From Pseudomonas mendocina (GTDB lineage: Bacteria; Pseudomonadota; Gammaproteobacteria; Pseudomonadales; Pseudomonadaceae), in contig CP148074.1 of the NCBI GenBank assembly GCA_037482215.1, positions 310,001 to 374,000 on the forward strand: DNA of 64,000 nucleotides. The letters are read 5' to 3'. Of this stretch, positions 39,631-48,506 are shown piece by piece. A program made the translations under genes and the position numbers. Positions within the stretch are counted from its first letter, which is position 1. Each line of letters begins with the position of its first letter. The notes under the pieces were generated by a model that ran no database searches, had not been told where the DNA came from, and was given only the letters and a program-made list of their open reading frames with translations.

Positions 39631-40950
39631 ATGACTCTGCGCAAAATCGCAGGGCTAGGAGCCCTGTTGTCCCTCGTAAGCCCTGGCCTGGCCATGGCGG
39701 AAGAGGTTGCTACCCTAAATTCCGGTGACACCGCGTGGATGCTGACGGCAACCGCACTGGTGTTATTCATGACTATTCCTGGCCTGGCGCTGTTCTACGG
39801 CGGCATGGTGCGTTCGAAAAACATCCTGTCGGTGATGATGCAATGTTTTGCCATCACAGGCTTGATGAGCATTTTGTGGTTCGCCTACGGTTACAGCCTG
39901 GCCTTCGATACCACCGGTATGGAAAAGGGCGTTACCAACTTCCACTCCTTCGTCGGTAGTCTGAACAATGCGTTCCTGACCAACCTGACCAAGGAAAGCC
40001 TGATCTCAGCATTCCCTGAGAGCGTCTTCGTCACCTTCCAGATGACCTTCGCCATCATCACTCCGGCGCTGATCGTCGGTGCATTTGCTGAGCGTATGAA
40101 GTTCTCCGCGATGCTGATCTTCATGACCATCTGGTTCACCATTGTGTATGCCCCGATGTGCCACATGGTGTGGAGCGGCGACGGTGCGTTCTTGTGGGAT
40201 GAAGGCGTGATCGACTTTGCGGGCGGCACCGTTGTGCACATCAACGCCGGTATCGCAGGTCTGGTTGCCTGCCTGGTGCTGGGCAAGCGTAAGGGCTACC
40301 CGACCACTCCGATGGCGCCGCATAATTTGGGCTACACCTTGATCGGTGCTGCCATGCTCTGGATCGGCTGGTTCGGTTTCAACGCCGGTTCCGCTGCTGC
40401 GGCTAACGAGACGGCTGGTATGGCCATGCTGGTTACCCAGATTGCAACCGCTGCTGCTGCGCTGTCCTGGATGTTCGCTGAGTGGGTTGCCCACGGTAAG
40501 CCAAGTGCACTGGGCATTGCCTCGGGTGTTGTGGCGGGTCTGGTTGCGATCACTCCGGCTGCTGGTGCTGTTGGCCCGGTAGGTGCTCTGGTGATCGGTC
40601 TGGTGTCGGGTGTGGTGTGCTTCTTCTGCGCCACCAGCCTGAAGCGCAAACTGGGCTACGACGATTCCTTGGACGTGTTTGGCGTGCACTGCATCGGCGG
40701 TATCGTCGGTGCGATTCTGGTGGGGGCCTTTGCTGCGCCTTCCCTGGGTGGCTTCGCAGAAATTCCGGGTATCGCCACACAACTGTGGGTACAGACTAAG
40801 TCGGTGCTGTTCACCATCGTCTACACCGGCATTCTGACCTACATCATCCTGAAAGTTCTGGATGTGGTGATGGGCCTGCGTGTCAGCGAAGAGTCGGAAG
40901 TGGTTGGCCTCGACCTCTCCGAACACAACGAGCGCGGTTACAACCTGTAA
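39631..40950 (+). CDS. amtB: Ammonium transporter
   Basis: 439 residues. A signal-like N-terminus (to about residue 25, MAEEVAT) and eleven helices. Amt signatures include DTAWMLTATALVLFMTIPGLALFYGGMVR near residue 31, GAFAERMKF near residue 150, the twin-histidine pore residues (His in VVHINAGIAGLV and FGVHCIGGIVG), and GWFGFNAGSA near residue 246. It moves ammonium under nitrogen limitation and is gated by GlnK. CAGGAGA precedes the ATG. A perfect terminator follows. Confidence 0.97.
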   Translation: MTLRKIAGLGALLSLVSPGLAMAEEVATLNSGDTAWMLTATALVLFMTIPGLALFYGGMVRSKNILSVMMQCFAITGLMSILWFAYGYSLAFDTTGMEKGVTNFHSFVGSLNNAFLTNLTKESLISAFPESVFVTFQMTFAIITPALIVGAFAERMKFSAMLIFMTIWFTIVYAPMCHMVWSGDGAFLWDEGVIDFAGGTVVHINAGIAGLVACLVLGKRKGYPTTPMAPHNLGYTLIGAAMLWIGWFGFNAGSAAAANETAGMAMLVTQIATAAAALSWMFAEWVAHGKPSALGIASGVVAGLVAITPAAGAVGPVGALVIGLVSGVVCFFCATSLKRKLGYDDSLDVFGVHCIGGIVGAILVGAFAAPSLGGFAEIPGIATQLWVQTKSVLFTIVYTGILTYIILKVLDVVMGLRVSEESEVVGLDLSEHNERGYNL

Positions 40951-40968
40951 CGACTGCGCAGTCTAAAA

Positions 40969-40992
40969 CGCCCGGTTTGCCGGGCGTTTTTT
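40969..40992 (+). terminator. Terminator of glnK-amtB
   Basis: Stem CGCCCGG / CCGGGCG with a short loop, preceded by A residues and followed by TTTTTT. Confidence 0.93.
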
Positions 40993-41180
40993 ATTTATTG
41001 GTTTAAGGTTTTATTAAGCGGGCTTGGATCTAGCGTGTAAGCTTTTTCTGTGGGTATTGAAGTTTTTTGGAATAAAGAGTAATTAATCATTCGTTTAGTG
41101 GTATGGCTGTGCCAAATTAGTTGCTGCTCAGTTGTCTTGCGCTGGAAACACCCAGTCATAGGGGGTCAGAGTTGGATCAG

Positions 41181-41348
41181 ATGGAGCGTTACCAAGATCA
41201 GCGTCAGTTGCCCGAACTGCGGGCTTACATTGACACGTTGCTGGCCAAAGGCTGGGTTATTGCCAGTCGTAATCCCCTGACCTTGCAAGCCGGGCGAAAG
41301 ACCTATCAGGTTACGCAGGGCATGCTGATAGGCAGTTCTATTTACTGA
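41181..41348 (+). CDS. Small hypothetical protein, 55 residues
   Basis: Reads MERYQDQRQLPELRAYIDTL ... GMLIGSSIY from ATG 41181; a TTG at 41172 (LDQMERY) is an alternative start. It is soluble and basic with no membrane helix and no cysteine. I do not recognise a family. In favour of a real gene are its own terminator 20 bp downstream (41368-41400) and the clean 230-bp leader after the amtB terminator. A non-coding transcript from the same unit cannot be excluded. Confidence 0.55.
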   Translation: MERYQDQRQLPELRAYIDTLLAKGWVIASRNPLTLQAGRKTYQVTQGMLIGSSIY

Positions 41349-41367
41349 TTCAGACTCGTATTCCGGA

Positions 41368-41400
41368 AACGCTGCCCGCCTCAGGCCGGCAGCGTTTTTT
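41368..41400 (+). terminator. Terminator of the small ORF
   Basis: Perfect 9-bp stem AACGCTGCC / GGCAGCGTT with an 11-base loop, then TTTTTT. Confidence 0.9.
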
Positions 41401-41528
41401 ATGCTCGCAATTTACTGGAGCAGGCACGCATGAATGATATGTTTGTGCACGGTTGTGCAAACTTTGCGCGTCATGCTGCTGCGTTTTTGCGTTATAAAAA
41501 CAACACTTCACCTTGCTGAGGATCTGCC

Positions 41529-42692
41529 ATGCACGCGTTTAGTTTTGCCACGACGGCCCGGATTCAGTGCGAGCTTGGCGCCTCGCGCCGTTTGGGCAAT
41601 TTGTGCCTGGAGCTAGGTGCACGGCGCGTGATGCTGGTGACGGACCCAGGCATCAGCAAACTCGGGCTGCTGGCGGATGTACTGCCAGGCTTTGCCCAAG
41701 CTGGCGTCACGCTTGAGGTGTTCGATCAGGTGGTGGCTGACCCACCAGAATTTATCCTGCTCGAAGCTGTGAAGCAGGCTAAATCCCTGAAGGCCGAATT
41801 GGTCATTGGGTTTGGCGGTGGCAGCTCAATGGACGTGGCCAAACTGGTTGCGTTGTTGGCCAACCCCACCTGTACGCAAGAACTGGATGATATGTATGGC
41901 GTGGATTGCGTTAAGGCGCAGCGCCTGCCTTTGATATTGGTACCGACCACCGCTGGTACGGGGTCTGAAGTCACGCCGATCTCTGTGATCACCACGGGTA
42001 CAACCACCAAAAAGGGTGTGGTTTCACCGGTGTTGCTGCCCGATTTGGCTGTGTTAGATGCAGACCTCACCCTCGGCCTGCCCCCTGCTGTAACTGCGGC
42101 TACGGGGATTGATGCCATGGTGCATGCCATTGAGGCTTACACCAGTGCAATCAAGAAGAACCCGCTGTCCGACTTGCTGGCCAAAGAGGCGCTACGTTTG
42201 CTCTCGCGCAACCTTGATGAGGTGGTGCATAACGGCAGCAACCGTGAAGCACGTCAGGCCATGTTGCTGGGCTCATGCCTGGCCGGGCAGGCATTCGCCA
42301 ACGCGCCTTGTGCAGCAGTACACGCGCTGGCTTATCCGCTGGGCGGTTACTTCCATATCCCCCATGGGCTGTCGAATGCGCTAGTGCTGCCCCACGTGCT
42401 GGGCTTTAACGCCAGTGTCGCAGCGCCGCTTTATGCTGAGCTGGCAGCGGTAATCCTGGGCGACCAGCTGCGTCCGGGCAGTGCGATGGATCAGACCGAG
42501 CAGTTTATCTGGCGGATGGCAGACTTCAGTGAACAGAGCGGCTTGCCCACTCGTCTGCGTGATGCCGGTGTGCCGCAGGACGTCTTGCCGACCCTCGCCC
42601 GTGATGCCATGTTGCAGCAACGATTGCTGGTCAATAACCCGCGGGAAATGACCGAAGCCCATGCCTTGGCCATCTATCAGGTGGCCTACTGA
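41529..42692 (+). CDS. Iron-containing alcohol dehydrogenase (YiaY/AdhB type)
   Basis: 387 residues. Type III Fe-ADH with NAD motif [22 protein letters not shown] near residue 97, [19 protein letters not shown] near residue 140, and metal histidines in [12 protein letters not shown] (near 199), [11 protein letters not shown] and [10 protein letters not shown] near residues 262-281. It is a general alcohol dehydrogenase of unknown substrate. It belongs to a different branch from the Fe-ADH at 29093 (longer, with a distinct N-terminus). A 17-bp gap precedes the thioesterase gene, so they form an operon. Confidence 0.9.
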   Translation: MHAFSFATTARIQCELGASRRLGNLCLELGARRVMLVTDPGISKLGLLADVLPGFAQAGVTLEVFDQVVADPPEFILLEAVKQAKSLKAELVIGFGGGSSMDVAKLVALLANPTCTQELDDMYGVDCVKAQRLPLILVPTTAGTGSEVTPISVITTGTTTKKGVVSPVLLPDLAVLDADLTLGLPPAVTAATGIDAMVHAIEAYTSAIKKNPLSDLLAKEALRLLSRNLDEVVHNGSNREARQAMLLGSCLAGQAFANAPCAAVHALAYPLGGYFHIPHGLSNALVLPHVLGFNASVAAPLYAELAAVILGDQLRPGSAMDQTEQFIWRMADFSEQSGLPTRLRDAGVPQDVLPTLARDAMLQQRLLVNNPREMTEAHALAIYQVAY

Positions 42693-42709
42693 TACGACCT
42701 GGAGCGCTT

Positions 42710-43141
42710 ATGACCACTCCCCAGCACGCCCGCAGTGACTACCGCTTCTTCCAGCCGATCAGCACCCGTTGGCACGACAATGACGTGTATGGCCACGTTA
42801 ATAACGTGACCTATTACAGCTACTTTGACAGCGCGGTGAATACCTACCTGATTGAAGTCGGCGGGCTGGATATTCACCACGGCAATATCGTCGGCTTTGT
42901 GGTTAGTTCCAGCTGTGATTACTTTGCTTCTATCGCCTTCCCGGACAAGATTGAAGTCGGCCTGCGTGTGGTTAAGCTCGGCACCAGCTCGGTGCAATAC
43001 GAGTTGGCGGTGTTTAAGGTCGGGGACGATGAGGCTTGCGCTGCAGGGCGTTTTGTCCATGTATTTGTGGACAGAACCAGCAACCGCCCGGTGGCTATCC
43101 CCGAGAACCTGCGTGCTGCGCTGACTGCCTTGCTGATGTAA
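42710..43141 (+). CDS. Hotdog-fold acyl-CoA thioesterase (4HBT/YbgC type)
   Basis: 143 residues, a normal single hotdog domain. The active-site motif [22 protein letters not shown] (about residues 19-40) contains the catalytic Asp and the Y-GH-N-N signature. [22 protein letters not shown] follows. It hydrolyses an acyl-CoA of unknown chain. It lies 17 bp after the Fe-ADH. Its stop codon (43139-43141) directly touches the stop of the convergent helicase gene, with no gap. Confidence 0.9.
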   Translation: MTTPQHARSDYRFFQPISTRWHDNDVYGHVNNVTYYSYFDSAVNTYLIEVGGLDIHHGNIVGFVVSSSCDYFASIAFPDKIEVGLRVVKLGTSSVQYELAVFKVGDDEACAAGRFVHVFVDRTSNRPVAIPENLRAALTALLM

Positions 43142-45433
43142 TCAGCTGGGGCGCGGCGGTTTCCAGGTCAGCGGTAGTACCTGCCACCAGCTTGGCAGCA
43201 GGCTTTTTACTTTAGGCGCGCCGTAGCGGTCGTCCAGCAGGTATACGCAGCCGTGATCCGCCGTGGTGCGGATCACCCGCCCGGCGGCCTGCACCACCTT
43301 CTGCATGCCGGGGTAGAGATAGGCGTAGTCGTAGCCGTTCTCCTCGCCAAACATCTGCTGCATGCGCGCTTTCATCTCTTCATTGATGGCGTTGACCTGC
43401 GGTAGTCCGAGGGTGGCGATAAATGCACCTACCAGACGCTTGCCCGGCAAGTCGATGCCTTCACCAAATGCGCCCCCAAGCACGGCAAAGCCGATGCCCT
43501 CTGAGTGCAGAGTGAAGTTATCGAGAAAGGCCTGGCGGTCCTGCTCGTTCATGCTGCGGGTCTGCATGCTGGTGGGGATGGTCGGGTACATGGCCCGAAA
43601 CAGCTCGCGCACCTGATCCAGATAGGCATAGCTGCTGAAAAAGGCCAGATAGTTGCCGGGCGCTTTCTGGTACTGCTCGGCCATCAACTGGCAGATCGGC
43701 AACAGGCTGGATTCCCGATGCTGATAGCGGGTCGACAGGTTACGCACGCTGCGCACCTCCAGCTGCTCGGCAGAGAAGGGAGAGGCCACATCCAGCCACT
43801 GCGTTTCGTAAGGCAGGCCGAGTAGGTCGCGGTAGTAATTGGCCGGGCGCAGAGTCGCAGAGAACAGCGTGGTGGTGTGCGCTTCGGCAAAACGTCCACT
43901 GAGGAATGGTGCCGGTACGATATTGCGCAAGCACAAACTCGTATGCAGGCCGATGGCATTGCTCTCTAGCCGGGTGACATCAAACAGCGAGTGAGGGCCA
44001 TAGGCTTCACACAAGCGGCAGAACAGCATGGCCTCCAGATAGAACAACAACAGTTCGCGGTCATTGCCGCTGGGGTGCTCGGAAAGGTGATCGGTGATGG
44101 CGCTGACGGTCTTTTGCAAAGCAGCGACAAACAAGTCCGGTACCGCCGGGAAGATCTGATAGTCCTGCTCCAGGCTCTGGTTGATCTGCTCCCAATGACG
44201 GCTGACTCGCTCCAGCACATTCTTTAATGAGCGCGGCGCGTTGCGGCACAGCTCATAAAAGGCCAGCTGATTCAGCTCGGCGGTGTACATGCCACGGGCG
44301 CGGTCCACAAGGTTGTGCGCCTCATCCACCAGCACCGCTACGCGCCATTCGTTCTGGCTGGTCAGGCTGTAGAGCAGGGCGGCAATATCGAAGTAATAGT
44401 TGTAGTCGCACACCACCACATCGGCCCAGCGGCACAGCTCCTGGCTCAGGTAATAGGGGCAGACTTTGTGCTCCAGGGCGATACGGCGCACGTGCGTTTG
44501 ATTCAGCCAGCGATGTTTCAAGGCCGCTGCGCGAGCGTCCGGCAGGCGGTCATAAAAGCCTTTGGCCAACGGGCACGATTCACCATGGCAGGCTTTGTCC
44601 GGGTGCTCGCAGGATTTGTCCCTCGCCACATGCTCCAGCACACGCAGCGGGATATTGGCCTGCTCGCCGCGCAGCTGCCACAGCGCATCCAGCGCCAAAC
44701 GTCGCCCGGGAGATTTGGCAGTGAGGAAGAACATCCGGTCCAGCCGTTGCGAAGGGAAGGCCTTGAGCTGCGGAAAAATCGTCCCCAATGTCTTGCCAAT
44801 ACCCGTGGTGGCTTGGGCCATCAGGGTGTTGCCGTCACGGGCGCAGCGGTACACCTCTTCCGCCAGTTGACGCTGACCGAGACGAAATTCCGCGTAGGGG
44901 AATTTCAGCTCATCCAGATAGATATCCCGCCGTTCGCGGTGCGCTTCTTCCTGCTCGGCCCAATGCAGAAAACGCCTGCACTGCTCATCGAAGAAGGCTT
45001 TTAGATCATCCGCACTGTAGGTTTCGATAAAGGCGTTTTCGGCGTGGCTGAGCACGTTGAAATACACCACCGCCAGCTCCACTTCGGCCAGGTTCATCTG
45101 CTCGCACAGCAGCCAACCGTAAACCTTAAGCTGCGCCCAGTGCAGCGCGCGGTGGTTGGCGGGTATGCGGCTGATATCGCCACGATGGGTTTTGATCTCT
45201 TCCAGGCGGTTCTGCTCCGGGTCGTAACCGTCGGCGCGGCCGCTGACCAGCAGACCGGGGTAACGGCCGCTGAGCGGCAGCTCGGCCAGATAGTCCGAAC
45301 CCCGGCGGCTGATCACCGTCTGGTGTCCAGCGATGCCTTCCTGAGCGGTGGGGGAGGGGGTAAAACGCAGGTCGAGATCACCCTCTTTGGCGGTAAATTC
45401 GCACAGCGCTCGAACCGCCACCGAATAGGTCAT
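43142..45433 (-). CDS. XPD/DinG-type DNA helicase with N-terminal nuclease-like domain
   Basis: 763 residues. The N-terminal region (about 1-170) has a Cas4/PD-(D/E)xK-like signature: GRADGYDPEQNRLEEIKTHRGD with Asp and EIK near residue 70, then HWAQLKVYGWLL near residue 103. The helicase follows: Walker A AQATTGIGKT near residue 208, a cysteine set CEHPDKACHGESC ... VCPYY that fits an XPD-type 4Fe-4S domain (about 278-330), DEAH-box VLVDEAHN near residue 376, and motif VI QAAGRVIRT near residue 719. Its ATG is inside the ATGA overlap with the VRR-NUC gene, so the two are coupled. It is predicted to unwind 5'-3' and may also cut. Confidence 0.88.
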   Translation of the reverse strand: MTYSVAVRALCEFTAKEGDLDLRFTPSPTAQEGIAGHQTVISRRGSDYLAELPLSGRYPGLLVSGRADGYDPEQNRLEEIKTHRGDISRIPANHRALHWAQLKVYGWLLCEQMNLAEVELAVVYFNVLSHAENAFIETYSADDLKAFFDEQCRRFLHWAEQEEAHRERRDIYLDELKFPYAEFRLGQRQLAEEVYRCARDGNTLMAQATTGIGKTLGTIFPQLKAFPSQRLDRMFFLTAKSPGRRLALDALWQLRGEQANIPLRVLEHVARDKSCEHPDKACHGESCPLAKGFYDRLPDARAAALKHRWLNQTHVRRIALEHKVCPYYLSQELCRWADVVVCDYNYYFDIAALLYSLTSQNEWRVAVLVDEAHNLVDRARGMYTAELNQLAFYELCRNAPRSLKNVLERVSRHWEQINQSLEQDYQIFPAVPDLFVAALQKTVSAITDHLSEHPSGNDRELLLFYLEAMLFCRLCEAYGPHSLFDVTRLESNAIGLHTSLCLRNIVPAPFLSGRFAEAHTTTLFSATLRPANYYRDLLGLPYETQWLDVASPFSAEQLEVRSVRNLSTRYQHRESSLLPICQLMAEQYQKAPGNYLAFFSSYAYLDQVRELFRAMYPTIPTSMQTRSMNEQDRQAFLDNFTLHSEGIGFAVLGGAFGEGIDLPGKRLVGAFIATLGLPQVNAINEEMKARMQQMFGEENGYDYAYLYPGMQKVVQAAGRVIRTTADHGCVYLLDDRYGAPKVKSLLPSWWQVLPLTWKPPRPS

Positions 45434-47070
45434 TCTTCCGCTGCCCAGGTCACGTAGCAGACGTCCACTGTCATACCGTGCTCAGCGGCAAAGGCCAGCC
45501 AGCGTTTCTGGTTGTCTTGCAGGCGGTCGCCGGGGCCTTTCACTTCGATCATGCGGTAGCGTTGCTCAGTCGGGTAAAACTGAATCAGATCCGGCATGCC
45601 GGAGCGGTTAGCTTTCAGGTTGTGAAGCATACGCTGGAAACAAGCGGCCAGGTGCGCGGCGGGGATACATTCCAGAGCAAGCTCCAGCAGGGTTTCATCC
45701 AGTACGCTCCAGAACACGAATGGCGACTGGATGCCGAATTTGTCCTGATAGCGCTGGCGGATCAGGTCTTTGTAATCATTCGAATCGAGCCTGCGCAGGC
45801 TGTGTTCGAACAGCTCAGCTCGCCGCTGGTAAAACTCAGGGCTATACAAGTCGACTGGGCCGCTGTGGAACGGGTGGAAGAACGCACCCGGCAGCGGGGC
45901 GAAAATCACGTCCCAACAGAGCAGGCCGAACAGGCTGCAAATCAGTGTGTTTTCAACGTAGTAGACCGGCGCATCATCCTGTTGCAGATGCTCACGCACG
46001 GCGATTTCAACGCAGTGCTCGGAGGGCGGTAATTGCAGGTCGAAGCGCTGCTCTTTGAATGCGCTGGCGCGTTTTTTTGCAGGGATGCCGAGCTTACGTT
46101 GCAGGCGAGTCAGGGCCCGCTCAAGGCGTTGGATTTCTTCGTCATCATGGGGCTGTTGGCTGAAGCTGAGGGCATGTTCGTGCGCCTCATCAAAGCGTTG
46201 CAGGGCTTCCAATACACGGATCAGGCGCCAGCGCGCCTGGCCGTAACCGCACACCTGATACAGGCTCAGGGCTAATTCCAACTCACTGAGCTTCTCCAAC
46301 TGCTGTCCAATCTGGAACAGCAGCTTGCTTTGCCGTGAGCGCAGATAAGGATTGGTTGTTTCAAAGGCGAGTAACTCCGGCAGCCACTCGTTCAGTGGTT
46401 CGCCCGCCTCCAACAGCAGTCGGTAATTGCGCAGGTGGATGTAGTCGTCGATGTCTTGCCTGCTCTGAAACCCACGGGACTCTGGGCTGATTGCGACCTG
46501 CTCATAGCGATAGATGCCCAAATCAGCCAACACAAACTCAGTCCAGTCCTGGCTCAGGTTGCCAAAGAACATCAGCCGCAGGCGATCACACAACTCGGCG
46601 ATTTGCAGGCTGTAAAGGCGGTCATAGAGTGTCGGGCACCAACTGCTGAATGGTTGGTCAGGATGTTCGATTGCCAGTAATTGATCCCGCACATCGCTCT
46701 TTTTCTGCGAGGTGCGGCGGTCATTCAATGGGGCATGGGCGAGCAACTCGTCTTTGGTCAGCAGATCAGCCAGTTCAGGGCCGTGCAGCGGTGCCTGCTC
46801 GGTGATCCAGCCACTGTCCAGCAATAGCCGTGCGGCTGAGCGAGTGTCGCCAATCTCCGCGTAATTCAGCTTGCTCTGGCGAAAGTGCACGCCCTTACGC
46901 ATCACCATTCGCACCAGCAGCGCTTGCGACGGTACTGGGCTGGTGCTGAACTGCTCGATAAACGCCTGCTCTTCAGGCGCAAGCAAATCCCCATAGCGTC
47001 CGGCAACCCATGCCAGCGCCACACGGAAGTTACTGAGGTAATAGAGTTCAGGAGGAAGGCTGTTGGTCAT
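45430..47070 (-). CDS. FAN1-type VRR-NUC domain structure-specific nuclease
   Basis: 546 residues. The C-terminal VRR-NUC domain (about 425-546) shows the PD-(D/E)xK residues in GMPDLIQFYPTEQRYRMIEVKGPGD, followed by LQDNQKRWLAF. The larger N-terminal part is helical, as in bacterial FAN1. P. aeruginosa FAN1 is a known structure-specific 5' flap nuclease that can resolve interstrand crosslinks. The stop codon overlaps the helicase start (ATGA). A possible weak ATG context at 47070 is the only start candidate that keeps the N-terminus LPPELYYLSNF. Confidence 0.88.
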   Translation of the reverse strand: MTNSLPPELYYLSNFRVALAWVAGRYGDLLAPEEQAFIEQFSTSPVPSQALLVRMVMRKGVHFRQSKLNYAEIGDTRSAARLLLDSGWITEQAPLHGPELADLLTKDELLAHAPLNDRRTSQKKSDVRDQLLAIEHPDQPFSSWCPTLYDRLYSLQIAELCDRLRLMFFGNLSQDWTEFVLADLGIYRYEQVAISPESRGFQSRQDIDDYIHLRNYRLLLEAGEPLNEWLPELLAFETTNPYLRSRQSKLLFQIGQQLEKLSELELALSLYQVCGYGQARWRLIRVLEALQRFDEAHEHALSFSQQPHDDEEIQRLERALTRLQRKLGIPAKKRASAFKEQRFDLQLPPSEHCVEIAVREHLQQDDAPVYYVENTLICSLFGLLCWDVIFAPLPGAFFHPFHSGPVDLYSPEFYQRRAELFEHSLRRLDSNDYKDLIRQRYQDKFGIQSPFVFWSVLDETLLELALECIPAAHLAACFQRMLHNLKANRSGMPDLIQFYPTEQRYRMIEVKGPGDRLQDNQKRWLAFAAEHGMTVDVCYVTWAAEE

Positions 47071-47189
47071 GACGACAGATACTGTATTTGCGTACAGGAT
47101 TGTCTGGTCACGGTTGAGGGGGTGTCAACTGAGGCGTGACACGGCTATCTGATAGCGGCCCTAATCTACGATCGGCAGTACACGTTATA

Positions 47190-47223
47190 AAGAGCGAACC
47201 ATCCTGTGAATGATTCGCTCTTG
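47190..47223. terminator. Hairpin between FAN1 and the MFS gene
   Basis: Stem AAGAGCGAA / TTCGCTCTT with a 15-base loop. Its position suits termination of the MFS gene on the minus strand, but the T run is weak. Confidence 0.5.
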
Positions 47224-47234
47224 AGTGTTTATGG

Positions 47235-48431
47235 TCAGGCTACTGCCAGATTCATCGCAATGCGTTCACGACGAATGCTCAGCAGCGGCGGGATGACCAG
47301 AAGCAGAGTGATGACCACAGTGGCTGCGATACCCCAGGCTGCCATGGTGAATCCGCCCATGGAGATCAGACCGCCGGAAATCGCTGGGCCAACTGCCAGG
47401 CCCAGGCTGAGAAAACTGCCTGATGCGGCTACGATACGGCCCTTGCGATCCATTGCAGCGGCCAGGCCGGTCAGGTAGCTCAAGGCGTAGAAGTAGGTGA
47501 TGCAAATAGTCATCACACCCGCGGTGTACATCATCTTGGAATGCTCACCCAAGACGTAGCACAGGCTGGTTGCACCGGACAGCAGGATTGCCAGGATCAC
47601 AGGTGTACTCAAGCCAAAGCGCTTGCCAATCATGGCAGCCAGCAGCGGGCCGATGAGGCCTACGAAGGATTGGAACGACAGCAGTGCGCCGACTTCCTCA
47701 CCGCTGTAGCCGACCATGATGCCGATGCGTTCTACGAAGGCCCAGCCCATGGTGTCCCGTGCCTGGAATACGAACATGGCCAGCATCATGCAGATCGCTG
47801 GCAGGGTGAGCAGTACGTTGCCTGAACCAGTTTTCTCGGCCTCAGTTGTTTCCATCACTGGGGCACGTTGTTCCATTGCTGGAATAGCCAGCAGCATAAC
47901 TGCCATGGTACCGGCCATCGCGTAGTACAGACCTGCTAGACCGTACAGCGCCATGACTTTGGCGTAGCCGAGCATGACTACAATCATCAAAAGCACGGAG
48001 AGAATGTTCATGTGCCCGGCGATGCGGTCAGGGTGTTTGGCGCTGGAAACACAGGCGTTGCCGCAAGCCAGAGCCAGACCAGCACCGATGCCTGCCACAC
48101 AGCGCACGGCACCTAAGGCGTACAGGTCAGTCATGTGTGCGCTGACAAGGTTTGCCACAATGGCCACCAAGGTGCCCCATAGCGCAAGCGTGCGACGTGG
48201 CGCGTGCCCCATTAAGGGCGCCACCAGCATCGAGGCAAGCATGGTGAAACCGAATTCAGCCGACATCAGCAGGCCGGCCTGAGCTTCGTTGAATTTGAGG
48301 TCATTGATGATGGCGCTGATCAAAAATGGAAGCGCCCACAATCCCAGCAAGCCCACGCCGTAGGCGGCTCCTGCAGAAGAAAAGACCAGACTCCAGTTTT
48401 CGGGCAAAGCATTGCGTATTGTTTTTTTCAT
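47235..48431 (-). CDS. MFS transporter of unknown substrate
   Basis: 398 residues with about twelve hydrophobic helices and an N-terminal basic tail (MKKTIRNALPENW). It shows the MFS A-like loop LVAPLMGHAPRRTLALWGTL near residue 72. The family cannot be narrowed further. It lies 75 bp downstream of the N-demethylase operon in the same direction, separated by a perfect terminator hairpin, so it may take up the amine substrate, or be expressed independently. The substrate is inferred only from neighbours. Confidence 0.85.
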   Translation of the reverse strand: MKKTIRNALPENWSLVFSSAGAAYGVGLLGLWALPFLISAIINDLKFNEAQAGLLMSAEFGFTMLASMLVAPLMGHAPRRTLALWGTLVAIVANLVSAHMTDLYALGAVRCVAGIGAGLALACGNACVSSAKHPDRIAGHMNILSVLLMIVVMLGYAKVMALYGLAGLYYAMAGTMAVMLLAIPAMEQRAPVMETTEAEKTGSGNVLLTLPAICMMLAMFVFQARDTMGWAFVERIGIMVGYSGEEVGALLSFQSFVGLIGPLLAAMIGKRFGLSTPVILAILLSGATSLCYVLGEHSKMMYTAGVMTICITYFYALSYLTGLAAAMDRKGRIVAASGSFLSLGLAVGPAISGGLISMGGFTMAAWGIAATVVITLLLVIPPLLSIRRERIAMNLAVA

Positions 48432-48465
48432 CGGGGTTTATCCCTGTTGAGCAAGCATGGCATTA

Positions 48466-48492
48466 AAAAACGGCGCGCCTAAATGGCGCGCC
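48466..48492 (-). terminator. Terminator after the N-demethylase operon
   Basis: On the minus strand, GGCGCGCC-ATTTA-GGCGCGCC is a perfect 8-bp stem with a T run (GTTTTTTAATG). It lies between the heme subunit gene and the MFS gene. Confidence 0.88.
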
Positions 48493-48506
48493 CACGGTTA
48501 TAAATC

